64,000 nucleotides of DNA, from contig NZ_FXTN01000014.1 in the NCBI RefSeq assembly GCF_900182595.1, positions 117,257 to 181,256 of the forward strand. The letters are read 5' to 3'. The notes under the pieces were generated by a model that saw only the letters and a program-made list of their open reading frames with translations, made no database searches and was not told where the DNA came from. Source of the DNA: Pedobacter westerhofensis (GTDB lineage Bacteria > Bacteroidota > Bacteroidia > Sphingobacteriales > Sphingobacteriaceae). Each line of letters opens with the position of its first letter. Position 1 is the first letter of the stretch. Of this stretch, positions 26,345 through 34,909 are shown piece after piece. The position numbers were made by a program, and so were the translations under genes.

Positions 26345-26368
26345 GACCATAATTGAATTTCGGTCTAA
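26342..26368. promoter_or_regulatory. Candidate TetR operator 1 (before tetR)
   Basis: An imperfect 27-bp palindrome has arms TTGGACC (26342-26348) and GGTCTAA (26362-26368), six of seven positions symmetric. It ends 20 bp before the tetR ATG. The same arms with identical spacing recur at 27103-27129 before the serine palmitoyltransferase gene, which supports a shared operator. Confidence 0.7.
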
Positions 26369-26387
26369 TGATTTATTATGTTGGTGA

Positions 26388-26999
26388 ATGGAAAAGGATG
26401 AGATTGTAATAGAGGAGATATTATCGGGAGCAAAAAAGTTATTTGGAAAACATGGTTTAAAGAAAACAACCATGGAGGAAATCGCTACAGCTGCCGGTAA
26501 AGGAAAGAGCACGCTCTATTATTATTTTCCAAGCAAGAATGAGATTTTTGAGGCCGTTGTTGAAGACGAAATGAAAAATGTAGTGAAGCGTATACGGGAA
26601 GCCGTAAACGCTTCACTAACAGCAAAGGAAAAATTGAAAGCCTTTTTACAAGCCCAGATTACATCCATCATTGGTTTTCATAGCTTTAGGGAAGTTCTTT
26701 TTGATGATTTGCTGGCCAGCATGAGAATGCTGATCTGGATCAAATCAAGATATGAACAAATTCAGATTGATATGATCAAAGAAATCCTTCTGGGCGGTTG
26801 TCAGTCGGGAGAGTTTAAAGATATGTCGGCCGACAGGATGAACAAAATGTCCTTCGTTATGGTGACGGCATTCAGGGGGCTTCATTTTCCTTTATCTGTA
26901 GAATTATCTGAATTACAGACCAATGAATATTTCGATGAAATGATCGATATGTTGATAGCAGGTATAGGAAATGATACTGTAAAAAAGAAAATTGAATAA
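26388..26999 (+). CDS. TetR/AcrR-family regulator of the sphingolipid operon
   Basis: 203 aa. The N-terminal helix-turn-helix is at about residues 10-55 (ILSGAKKLFGKHGLKKTTME, then YYYFPSKNEIFEAVVEDEM), followed by an all-helical ligand-binding domain. It lies directly upstream of the serine palmitoyltransferase gene, and matching palindromes precede both. A repressor answering to a fatty-acyl or lipid ligand is plausible; the ligand cannot be read from sequence. Confidence 0.9.
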   Translation: MEKDEIVIEEILSGAKKLFGKHGLKKTTMEEIATAAGKGKSTLYYYFPSKNEIFEAVVEDEMKNVVKRIREAVNASLTAKEKLKAFLQAQITSIIGFHSFREVLFDDLLASMRMLIWIKSRYEQIQIDMIKEILLGGCQSGEFKDMSADRMNKMSFVMVTAFRGLHFPLSVELSELQTNEYFDEMIDMLIAGIGNDTVKKKIE

Positions 27000-27102
27000 A
27001 AAAAACAATCCGGATAGGGTGTTGCACCACTGAGGTGTAGTACCTTTACAGGGTTACAAAAATTAGTGAAAAACGTTAATTTCATTATTTGACAATAATA
27101 TT

Positions 27103-27129
27103 ATAGACTAAAATACGGTTATGGTCTAA
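27103..27129. promoter_or_regulatory. Candidate TetR operator 2 (before serine palmitoyltransferase)
   Basis: Arms ATAGACT (27103-27109) and GGTCTAA (27123-27129) occupy the same 27-bp span as operator 1 and also share the central AAT and TT positions. It lies in the -33 region of the promoter whose -7 box is at 27138-27145. Confidence 0.68.
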
Positions 27130-27137
27130 GAATAATT

Positions 27138-27145
27138 TACTTTTG
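27138..27145 (+). promoter_or_regulatory. -7 box of the sphingolipid operon
   Basis: TACTTTTG fits TAnnTTTG and is the same octamer as the tetR -7 box. It is 128 bp before the ATG at 27274, leaving an untranslated leader of about 120 bases. Confidence 0.55.
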
Positions 27146-27273
27146 TCTATCTTAAAATTAACATATTTTTAATATATTAGATCATGTTTCATTGCGGTAT
27201 TTTTAGTATCAATCTGTATATGAATAAAATAAACTTATGAATCTATCTGAAGTAAACATTATACAATTCAGGC

Positions 27274-28479
27274 ATGCGTAAAAAATTGGGCGATAGGATT
27301 GCAGCATTTCAAGATGCAAATGCAATAAAGGAAAAAGGATTATACCCGTATTTCAGATCAATAGAGTCAGCACAAGACACTGAGGTCATCATTGATGGTA
27401 AGAAAGTTTTAATGTTCGGGTCCAATTCTTATTTAGGATTAACCAATCACCCGAAGATTAAGGAAGCTTCCAAAGCAGCAATACAGAAATATGGAACTGG
27501 CTGTGCCGGATCAAGGTTTTTAAATGGAACACTCGATATCCATCTGGAACTGGAAAGAAAGCTTGCCGCGTATGTTGGTAAGGAAGCTGCTGTACTTTTC
27601 AGTACAGGATTCCAGGTTAACCTAGGGGTTATTTCCTGCCTGCTGGATAGAAATGACTATCTTATTCTTGATGAATATGACCATGCTTCCATCATTGACG
27701 GCAGCCGTCTCTCATTCTCACGTTCGATTAAATATGCACACAATGATATGGACGACCTGCGCAAGAAATTAAGCAGGCTGCCGGAAGATTCTGCTAAACT
27801 GATTGTTGCCGACGGGATATTCAGTATGGAAGGGGACATTGTTAAACTTCCTGAAATTGTAGCACTGGCAGAAGAATTTGGTGCCAATATTATGATGGAT
27901 GATGCACACAGCTTAGGTGTCATTGGTTTCAACGGTGCCGGCGTATCTTCTCACTTTAACCTCACTGACAAAGTAGACCTGATCATGGGTACTTTTAGTA
28001 AATCGCTTGCATCGCTCGGCGGATTTATTGCTGCCAGTGAAGAAACGATTGAATTCATCAAACACAGGGCCAGGTCACTGATGTTCAGTGCAAGTATGCC
28101 TCCTGCATCTGTCGCAAGCGTAATTGCTGCACTTGATATTATTGAATCAGAACCAGAACGTATCGATAAACTTTGGGATAACACAAACTATGCAAAAAAA
28201 CTACTTTTAGATGCAGGATTTGATATAGGACATACAGACAGTCCGATCATACCTGTTTATATCAGAGATAACACAAAAACTTTCCTGATCACAAATATCC
28301 TGCACAAGAACGGAATATTTGTAAATCCTGTTGTTTCTCCTGCTGTACCATCAGACTCTTCGCTAATCAGATTTTCACTGATGGCGACGCACACTTTTGC
28401 TCAGATAGAGGAAGCAATTGAAAAACTTTATGCTGCTTTTCAGGAAGTAGAGCTGATGCCTGCAAAGGTAAGTATATGA
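27274..28479 (+). CDS. spt: Serine palmitoyltransferase
   Basis: 401 aa, alpha-oxoamine synthase family. It condenses L-serine with an acyl-CoA/ACP to 3-ketosphinganine, the first step of sphingolipid synthesis. Visible features are FGSNSYLGLTNHP, GTGCAGSRFLNGT, the aspartate in DDAHSLG, and the PLP lysine in GTFSKSLASLGG (about residue 242). Close relatives include 8-amino-7-oxononanoate synthase and KBL, but the N-terminus and the surrounding lipid genes favour SPT. It opens the operon that runs to about 34.9 kb. Confidence 0.92.
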   Translation: MRKKLGDRIAAFQDANAIKEKGLYPYFRSIESAQDTEVIIDGKKVLMFGSNSYLGLTNHPKIKEASKAAIQKYGTGCAGSRFLNGTLDIHLELERKLAAYVGKEAAVLFSTGFQVNLGVISCLLDRNDYLILDEYDHASIIDGSRLSFSRSIKYAHNDMDDLRKKLSRLPEDSAKLIVADGIFSMEGDIVKLPEIVALAEEFGANIMMDDAHSLGVIGFNGAGVSSHFNLTDKVDLIMGTFSKSLASLGGFIAASEETIEFIKHRARSLMFSASMPPASVASVIAALDIIESEPERIDKLWDNTNYAKKLLLDAGFDIGHTDSPIIPVYIRDNTKTFLITNILHKNGIFVNPVVSPAVPSDSSLIRFSLMATHTFAQIEEAIEKLYAAFQEVELMPAKVSI

Positions 28480-28527
28480 TACACATCGTTGCCGCTGATG
28501 GCACCATGGTGATTGACAATTTGATAA

Positions 28528-28980
28528 ATGCTATTTCATAAAATTACATCCACAAGCTTTGGCATAGGCTACATCGGTAAAGGAGCAGGTACTGCTGCTG
28601 CTGTTGTAACTTGCCTGGTTTGGTTTGCTGCCCACCCGGACAGTAATAATTTTATACCTGCATTAATTGTAACGGTGCTCATTACGGCCCTGGGCATATG
28701 GTCTGGCAACATAGTAGAAACTATCTGGGGCAAAGACCACAACAGGGTAGTGATAGATGAAGTAGTGGGAATGTGCATTACGCTGCTATGGGTTCCCGTT
28801 ACACCTCTGAACATTTTAATGGGACTCATACTGTTCCGCTTTTTTGATATTTTAAAACCACTTTTTATCAGGCGCCTGGAAAATTTACCGGGTGGCTGGG
28901 GAGTGATGTTTGATGATATTCTTGCAGGTGTTTATGCGAATATCGTGCTGCAGATTATTTTAAGATTTATTATTCACTGA
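28528..28980 (+). CDS. PgpA-like phosphatase, candidate phosphatidylinositol-phosphate phosphatase
   Basis: 150 aa membrane protein of the phosphatidylglycerophosphatase A family. The acidic motif VIDEVVGM and the segments GIGYIGKGAGTAAA and LFRFFDILKP are typical. In B. thetaiotaomicron a PgpA-like enzyme beside the inositol-lipid genes dephosphorylates phosphatidylinositol phosphate. The same role is inferred here from its neighbours. Ordinary PGP phosphatase activity is the alternative. Confidence 0.85.
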   Translation: MLFHKITSTSFGIGYIGKGAGTAAAVVTCLVWFAAHPDSNNFIPALIVTVLITALGIWSGNIVETIWGKDHNRVVIDEVVGMCITLLWVPVTPLNILMGLILFRFFDILKPLFIRRLENLPGGWGVMFDDILAGVYANIVLQIILRFIIH

Positions 28981-28981
28981 T

Positions 28982-29353
28982 ATGGCGACTTTCGTAAAAG
29001 CTCAGGTCGCGTCTTTATCGGCCTCAATTATTGACTTTCTTACCACATTAGTCTGTACGCAGGTGTTTCATGCCTGGTATGTGGCTGGAAGTGTGATAGG
29101 TACAACAGCAGGCGGTGTAGTCAACTTTATGATGGGCCGCAATTGGGTGTTCGGTACCAAAGAACGAAATATCAACGTTCAGATCTTTAAATACGTTTTA
29201 GTCTGGGCCGGAAATCTATTACTGACCACCGCAGGGGTCTTTCTCGTTACCCATTATCTGCACGTAAATTATATCTTATCAAAAATCATTGTATCCGGTA
29301 CAGTTGGAACAGGTTATAACTTCCTGATGCAAAAGAAATTCGTATTTATTTAA
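28982..29353 (+). CDS. GtrA-family membrane protein
   Basis: 123 aa with four predicted membrane helices. GtrA proteins are thought to flip polyprenyl-linked or other lipid-linked sugars; the family segments FMMGRNWVF and YNFLMQKKFVF are visible. It starts two bases after the phosphatase gene stops. In this operon a lipid-translocation role is plausible, but nothing in the sequence identifies the substrate. Confidence 0.85.
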   Translation: MATFVKAQVASLSASIIDFLTTLVCTQVFHAWYVAGSVIGTTAGGVVNFMMGRNWVFGTKERNINVQIFKYVLVWAGNLLLTTAGVFLVTHYLHVNYILSKIIVSGTVGTGYNFLMQKKFVFI

Positions 29354-29364
29354 ATGAGAATGCC

Positions 29365-31953
29365 ATGAGCTTAAATCGCTTCAAAAAAATTATATATTCC
29401 CTTGCCTTAGCCCTTCCCTTTATTGCGTTAAGCGCATCAGCACAAACTCCTGCCCCGGTACAGGCACCCGCAAGAACTGTGGTTTCAGGAGTAGTTACAG
29501 ATGCTGCAGATAAAGACCCGGTACCTTATGCTACCGTTTTATTCCGTGGTACACAAATTATCACCAAAACCGATGCCGATGGGAAATTTACGCTGGCCAC
29601 CAGCGAATCGCACGATCAGATACAGGTAAGTTATGTGGGTTATAAAACCGCATATCTTCCGGTTAAACCTGGTGAAACCCAAACTGTCAATATCAAACTG
29701 CAGAACGAATCAGAAAATCTGAAAGAGGTAACCATCACTTCCAATAAAAGGCCTGCCTACAGAAATAAGAATAACCCTGCGGTAGAACTGATCAGAAAGG
29801 TAATTGAAAATAAAGCTAAAAATCAGAATAAGAATTACGACCATGTAGAATACCAGCAGTATGAGCAGATGTTATTCTCGCTCAGTAACCTGTCTGATAA
29901 ATTCAAAACCAAGCGTATCTTCAAAAACTACCAGTTCCTGTTCCAAAATCAGGATTCTACAAAAATAGGAGGCAAGAATATTCTTCCTGTGTTCCTTGAA
30001 GAAAAAGTTTCCCAGAATTACCTGCAGAAATCGCCCGAAAAAAAGAAAACGATCTATACCGGTGACAAGCATGTAAATTATGATGCCAAGTTCATCGATA
30101 CCAAAGGACTGAGCAAGTATTTCGAAAGGATGTACGCCGATGTAAATATCTACGAAAGCAATATTTCCCTGATGAGCAACCAGTTTCTGAGCCCGATTGC
30201 TGATGCATCGCCTACATTCTATAAGTTCTTCATCACTGATACGATCAAAACGAGTGTGCCTAACCTGATCGAATTGTCGTTCATTCCAAGAAACAATACC
30301 GACCTATTGTTTGAAGGCAAGATGTACGTAACAATGGATGGCAACTATGCTGTTCAGGATGCTTACCTCACGGTGAACAAAAACATTAACCTTAACTTTG
30401 TACGTGCCCTCGAAGCCAAACTTGATTTTGAGAAAAACCCCGACGGCCGTTACCATTTATCTAAAACCAACCTGATTGTTGATTTCGGGATCAATAAATC
30501 AAAAGGCGGTGGCTTTACCGGACAGCGTACTGTGATTATCAAAGATTATCAGATTAATAAACCACAGCCCGAAAGTGTATATGAAGGCCCGGCGCTGAGC
30601 ACTGCTGCAAATGCAGAAAGTCAGCCTGATCAGTTCTGGACAAGTCAGCGCACGGATACTACGCTGAAAACTAATCTAAATATCTACAAGAATATTGATA
30701 CCCTGCAAACCATTCCTTCCTTCAAAAGGACGGCAGACCTGCTTACCCTGTTCTTTGCCGGATATAAAAACTTTGGCAAGTTTGAAGTTGGGCCAGTAAA
30801 TACTTTTTACAGTTTTAATAATGTAGAAGGCCTGCGTCTGCGTTTGGGTGGCCGTACCACCCCGGAACTGAGCAAGAGATACTATTTTGAAACTTATGGG
30901 GCATATGGTCTCAAGGACGAAAAATGGAAGTACTTCCTGAGCGGCACGTATTCCCTGAATAATAAATCCATCTATGCCTTCCCGCAGAATTATATCAGGG
31001 GAAGTTTCCAGAGAGATACAAAAATCCCTGGTCAGGATCTTCAGTTTGTACAGGAGGATAACTTCCTGTTATCATTTAAAAGGGGACAGAACAACACACT
31101 GTTATATAATGATTTTTATAAGATCGATTATATGCATGAGTTTGAAAGCCACTTCTCGTACCAGGTCATTGCACGTAAATGGACGCAGCGCCCGGGCGGA
31201 TCTTTATACTTTAACGACTTTCAGAACAACACTCTAAACCCTGTTGATGCTTTAACAACAGCAGAGCTAAGCCTCAACCTCCGTTATGCACCAAATGAGA
31301 AGTTCTACCAGGGCAAAATATACAGGGTGCCGATCATTGATAAATTCCCTATTTTTACACTGAAATACACAGCCGGTTTAAAAGGTGTGGTTGGCGGACA
31401 GTACAATTATCAAAACATCATTGCCAGGATCGACAAGAGATTTTATCTGTCGCAGCTGGGCTATTCTGATGTGACAGTAGAAGGGGGAAACACTTTTGGA
31501 AAGGTTCCTTTCCCTTTGCTGACCATCCACCGTGCCAACCAGACTTATTCATACCAGCTGGATTCATATAACTTAATGAACTTCCTCGAATTTGTGAGTG
31601 ATCATTATGCCAGTGTAAATATTGACCATAGTTTCAACGGTTTCTTCTTTAATAAGATACCTTTGGTAAAGAAACTGAAACTGAGAGAAGCGATTTCTTT
31701 CAAAGCGTTGTTTGGCGGACTGAGGGAAGAGAATAACCCTAACCATGATCCTTCGCTGTTGCAGTTCCCAACCAACGAAGCCGGACAGGCCCGTACTTTC
31801 GCCCTGGGCACTCAGCCTTATATGGAAGGAAGTGTGGGTATCGGTAACATATTTAAGGTGTTACGTGTAGATATGGTGAAACGTTTTAATTACCTTAACA
31901 ATCCTGAGGTATCCGAATACGGTATCAGGGCAAGAGTTAAATTTGATTTTTAA
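29365..31953 (+). CDS. DUF5686 outer-membrane protein with carboxypeptidase-like domain
   Basis: 862 aa. The signal peptide ends at ASAQ. Residues about 35-115 are a carboxypeptidase-regulatory-like beta-sandwich (VVSGVVTDAADKDPVPYATV). The rest is DUF5686, rich in amphipathic strands and ending in RARVKFDF, as an outer-membrane barrel would. A close paralogue is encoded at 56678-59242; both share stretches such as SQFLSPIAD and YKFFITDTIKT. Its place inside the lipid operon suggests a role in moving or holding sphingolipids at the outer membrane, which is inference. Confidence 0.82.
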   Translation: MSLNRFKKIIYSLALALPFIALSASAQTPAPVQAPARTVVSGVVTDAADKDPVPYATVLFRGTQIITKTDADGKFTLATSESHDQIQVSYVGYKTAYLPVKPGETQTVNIKLQNESENLKEVTITSNKRPAYRNKNNPAVELIRKVIENKAKNQNKNYDHVEYQQYEQMLFSLSNLSDKFKTKRIFKNYQFLFQNQDSTKIGGKNILPVFLEEKVSQNYLQKSPEKKKTIYTGDKHVNYDAKFIDTKGLSKYFERMYADVNIYESNISLMSNQFLSPIADASPTFYKFFITDTIKTSVPNLIELSFIPRNNTDLLFEGKMYVTMDGNYAVQDAYLTVNKNINLNFVRALEAKLDFEKNPDGRYHLSKTNLIVDFGINKSKGGGFTGQRTVIIKDYQINKPQPESVYEGPALSTAANAESQPDQFWTSQRTDTTLKTNLNIYKNIDTLQTIPSFKRTADLLTLFFAGYKNFGKFEVGPVNTFYSFNNVEGLRLRLGGRTTPELSKRYYFETYGAYGLKDEKWKYFLSGTYSLNNKSIYAFPQNYIRGSFQRDTKIPGQDLQFVQEDNFLLSFKRGQNNTLLYNDFYKIDYMHEFESHFSYQVIARKWTQRPGGSLYFNDFQNNTLNPVDALTTAELSLNLRYAPNEKFYQGKIYRVPIIDKFPIFTLKYTAGLKGVVGGQYNYQNIIARIDKRFYLSQLGYSDVTVEGGNTFGKVPFPLLTIHRANQTYSYQLDSYNLMNFLEFVSDHYASVNIDHSFNGFFFNKIPLVKKLKLREAISFKALFGGLREENNPNHDPSLLQFPTNEAGQARTFALGTQPYMEGSVGIGNIFKVLRVDMVKRFNYLNNPEVSEYGIRARVKFDF

Positions 31954-31976
31954 AGACAAGTATAAAAAATACAGTT

Positions 31977-33314
31977 ATGCAAGCAATATCATTTCGTGAT
32001 CGTTTACAGCAGACGATCTATAAGGTCATCAATCCTTTTGTGAAGGGCCTCATCCGGATTGGTCTGACGCCAAATGCGGTAACTACCATTGGCCTGATCC
32101 TGAATATTGGTGTAGCTGTAATCTTTGTCTTTGGCGCAGAAGAAAGCAACAGGGGAGATCTTTCCTTTGTGGGCTGGGGCGGCGCGCTTGTACTTTTCGC
32201 CGGACTTTTCGATATGCTCGACGGGCAGGTAGCGCGGCTGGGAAATATGAGCTCAAAATTTGGTGCGCTGTATGATTCCGTACTCGACCGTTACAGTGAG
32301 CTTATCATGTTCCTGGGGATCTGTTATTATCTGGTTTCACATCACTATTTCTTAAGCTCTTTATTCGCCTTCATCGCGCTCATCGGCTCAATGATGGTGA
32401 GCTATACACGGGCGAGGGCAGAAGGACTGGGCATTCAGAGCAAAGGCGGATTAATGCAGCGCCCGGAAAGGGTAGTCACCATCGGCATCTGTGCGCTGGC
32501 CTGCGGAATCACCGGACATTATATTGGTGGTGACTACAAGATCTATGTTCCCGGGATCTCTTTCCATATTTTTGAGACCATGTCCATCTTCACCATTCCG
32601 ATTACCATCATGGCCATCATGACCAATATCACTGCCATCAACAGGCTCAGGGATGCAAAGAAGGTAATGGATGCTGCAGAATTGCTGGAGCGCGAGGCAC
32701 TCGAAAAAAAAACTGAAAACAAAAGCCTGAGAGAACACGCCGCACCGGTTGTGGTGGTGGGGCTTATTTTTATGGCTGCTGTGTTTAATTTCGGTAATGT
32801 AAACCCGGCTTTGGCACAAACGCAGGACCAGAGCAATCCTTCACCGCTTAAATTTCCGGTTCCAAAGGGCGTCAGCAACCAGCTGTTTTATTTACAGCGC
32901 GATCCCAATACAAATACAATCATTTGCGAACTCAATACCAGTGCCAATGGCCAGGTAGTAAAAGATGAGCCCGTTTTGGTATACTGGCTCCGTTATCAGG
33001 AAAACGGCGAAAAAAAAGACCTGGGCTATATTCAGCGTAAGTTTGCTTATGGTATAGAATCTAAAAGCCTGGGCAAAGACCAGTACGAACTGCGTTTTGT
33101 ATCGCACAAAAAACTGCCCATGTATCTTGTTAAATCTGATAATGATCAAAAGTATCATGTATATGTGACAGTAAATAACAAAAAGATTCAAATAGAACGC
33201 ATATTTTTGCGGATAGAAGGTGGTTCGTTTTGGCTTCCGAACGTGAAATATGTCGAGATCAAAGGCATGAACGCCGCGAACAATACCGCAATTACAGAAC
33301 GAATTAAAATTTAA
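31977..33314 (+). CDS. CDP-alcohol phosphatidyltransferase fused to a DUF4833 domain
   Basis: 445 aa. Residues 1-225 are a CDP-OH-P transferase with the diagnostic motif around DMLDGQVARLG (about residue 79), followed by Gly and Asp residues in KFGALYDSVLD. It would condense CDP-diacylglycerol with inositol phosphate. A charged linker, then a hydrophobic segment (VVVVGLIFMAAVFNFG, about 257-272) and ALAQ, precede a C-terminal DUF4833-like domain (YWLRYQENGEKKDLGYIQ). The second part looks like an exported module joined in frame. Phosphatidylinositol phosphate synthase is the inferred role, from the inositol-lipid context. Confidence 0.82.
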   Translation: MQAISFRDRLQQTIYKVINPFVKGLIRIGLTPNAVTTIGLILNIGVAVIFVFGAEESNRGDLSFVGWGGALVLFAGLFDMLDGQVARLGNMSSKFGALYDSVLDRYSELIMFLGICYYLVSHHYFLSSLFAFIALIGSMMVSYTRARAEGLGIQSKGGLMQRPERVVTIGICALACGITGHYIGGDYKIYVPGISFHIFETMSIFTIPITIMAIMTNITAINRLRDAKKVMDAAELLEREALEKKTENKSLREHAAPVVVVGLIFMAAVFNFGNVNPALAQTQDQSNPSPLKFPVPKGVSNQLFYLQRDPNTNTIICELNTSANGQVVKDEPVLVYWLRYQENGEKKDLGYIQRKFAYGIESKSLGKDQYELRFVSHKKLPMYLVKSDNDQKYHVYVTVNNKKIQIERIFLRIEGGSFWLPNVKYVEIKGMNAANNTAITERIKI

Positions 33315-33321
33315 GGTGATT

Positions 33322-33942
33322 ATGAAGAAAAATTTTATTTCGAATTCCTCTGATTCTATCAGGATTTTTAAGAATGATCTCTTTGAAAATTTGTCCAAGG
33401 TACATTACTATGTGCCTTTGATTGTTTATATACCGGTGATCAGCTACCTCGGCTGGAAATCATTTACAGCTACGCAGCTTGGGCTGCTTCATTTCCTCGG
33501 ATGGCTCCTTACAGGGCTCCTGCTGTGGACCGTTACAGAATACGTTTTACATCGCTGGGTATTCCATTTTTACCCCAAGTCTGAGTTTGGAAAAAGGATA
33601 CATTTTATTTTTCACGGCGTGCACCACGATTATCCGAATGATTCGAAACGTTTGGTATTGCCGCCATCGGCCAGTATCCCAATGGCACTGGCATTGTACT
33701 TCCTGTTTTTATACCTGCTGCCAGCCGGTACGATCTATGCTTTCTATACCGGATTCCTGATCGGCTACCTGATCTATGATATGACGCACTATGCGCTGCA
33801 CCATGCAAACTTTAAAAGTTCTTTCTGGAAAAAACTGAAGCAACACCACATGTTACACCACTACTCTGACTCTACCAAAGGTTATGGAGTGAGCTCTGCA
33901 CTATGGGACAAAGTCCTGGGTTCAGATTTTAATAAAAAATAA
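33322..33942 (+). CDS. FA2H-like fatty acid hydroxylase
   Basis: 206 aa membrane di-iron enzyme of the fatty acid hydroxylase/sterol desaturase superfamily. The histidine clusters are HRWVFH (about 76), HGVHHDYPND (about 98), HYALHH (about 155) and HHMLHH (about 174), in the arrangement of eukaryotic FA2H/Scs7, but without the cytochrome b5 domain. It probably makes the 2-hydroxy acyl chain of ceramides; hydroxylation of the sphingoid base is the alternative. The ATG at 33322 is preferred to GTG at 33316. It touches the next gene with no gap. Confidence 0.88.
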   Translation: MKKNFISNSSDSIRIFKNDLFENLSKVHYYVPLIVYIPVISYLGWKSFTATQLGLLHFLGWLLTGLLLWTVTEYVLHRWVFHFYPKSEFGKRIHFIFHGVHHDYPNDSKRLVLPPSASIPMALALYFLFLYLLPAGTIYAFYTGFLIGYLIYDMTHYALHHANFKSSFWKKLKQHHMLHHYSDSTKGYGVSSALWDKVLGSDFNKK

Positions 33943-34881
33943 ATGTCTGAATACCCTGGGTCTAACAAACCATTTTACGCGCTCAAAGACATCATCCTCA
34001 TTTCGCTGTTGTCTGTATTTTACCTGTGCTTCTCCTGGTTCTTGATAGGATTTAACAGCAACCAGGTGGTATTGGTCCTGCTTTTCAACGGACTGTATTA
34101 TGCGTCTGTAGTCACCAGAAAGTTTATCCTTGGCTTTTCCATCTTCATTATATACTGGATCCTGTTTGATTACATGAAGGCTTTCCCCAATTATGCCGTC
34201 AGCAGTGTTCACATCGCTGATCTTTATCATATGGAGAAGCACATTTTTGGAATATTTGCCCATGGCCGTGTGCTCACGCCAAATGAATTTCTCAGGATGC
34301 ACCATGCACCAGTGCTCGATTTTATCGGGGGTATTTTTTACCTGATGTGGATCCCTGTGCCGCTGGCATTTGCCGCATACCTGTTTTTTGCAAAAAAAGA
34401 ACTTTTTATCCGCTTCTCGCTCACCTTTGTTTTTGTGAACATGATCGGGTTTGTAATTTATTATATGTATCCCGCAGCACCGCCATGGTATGTACAATAC
34501 CATGGATTTGTGTTTCTCGCGCATACGCATTCCAATCCGGCCGGACTGATCAGGTTTGATCACCTGCTGAATACCACGATTTTTGAATCGATTTACAGGC
34601 AGGGCTCCAATGTTTTTGCCGCAATGCCATCGCTTCATTCTTCATACCCGGTGATTGTGGTATACTATGGTATAAAGAACAGAATGGGCGCCATGAACCT
34701 GGTTTTTGGCACGGTGATGATAGGGATCTGGTTCACAGCAGTCTATGCCAGTCACCATTACGTCCTCGATGTACTGGCAGGGATTACCTGCGCAATTATC
34801 GGCATCAGCGTATTCAACCTGTTGCTTAAACATACCACACTGGGAGCTTTCGTAGAAAAAATGCGTTCGGTTATCGCCTAG
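33943..34881 (+). CDS. PAP2/AUR1-like inositol-phosphoceramide synthase candidate
   Basis: 312 aa, about six membrane helices. The PAP2_3 motifs are MPSLHSSYP (about residue 228) and YASHHYVLDVLAG (about 270), giving the His and Asp catalytic set seen in AUR1-type inositol phosphorylceramide synthases; the classical KxxxxxxRP motif of PAP2 phosphatases is not seen. It would move phosphoinositol from phosphatidylinositol to ceramide, as its B. thetaiotaomicron counterpart does. It is the last gene of the lipid operon. Confidence 0.85.
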   Translation: MSEYPGSNKPFYALKDIILISLLSVFYLCFSWFLIGFNSNQVVLVLLFNGLYYASVVTRKFILGFSIFIIYWILFDYMKAFPNYAVSSVHIADLYHMEKHIFGIFAHGRVLTPNEFLRMHHAPVLDFIGGIFYLMWIPVPLAFAAYLFFAKKELFIRFSLTFVFVNMIGFVIYYMYPAAPPWYVQYHGFVFLAHTHSNPAGLIRFDHLLNTTIFESIYRQGSNVFAAMPSLHSSYPVIVVYYGIKNRMGAMNLVFGTVMIGIWFTAVYASHHYVLDVLAGITCAIIGISVFNLLLKHTTLGAFVEKMRSVIA

Positions 34882-34909
34882 AATTGTCTAAATTAGTGCA
34901 TTAATCGCA

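Noticed and set aside
27018..27049. Short hairpin GCACC/GGTGT after tetR
   Set aside because: The stem is only five pairs and lacks a T-run, so I do not call a terminator.
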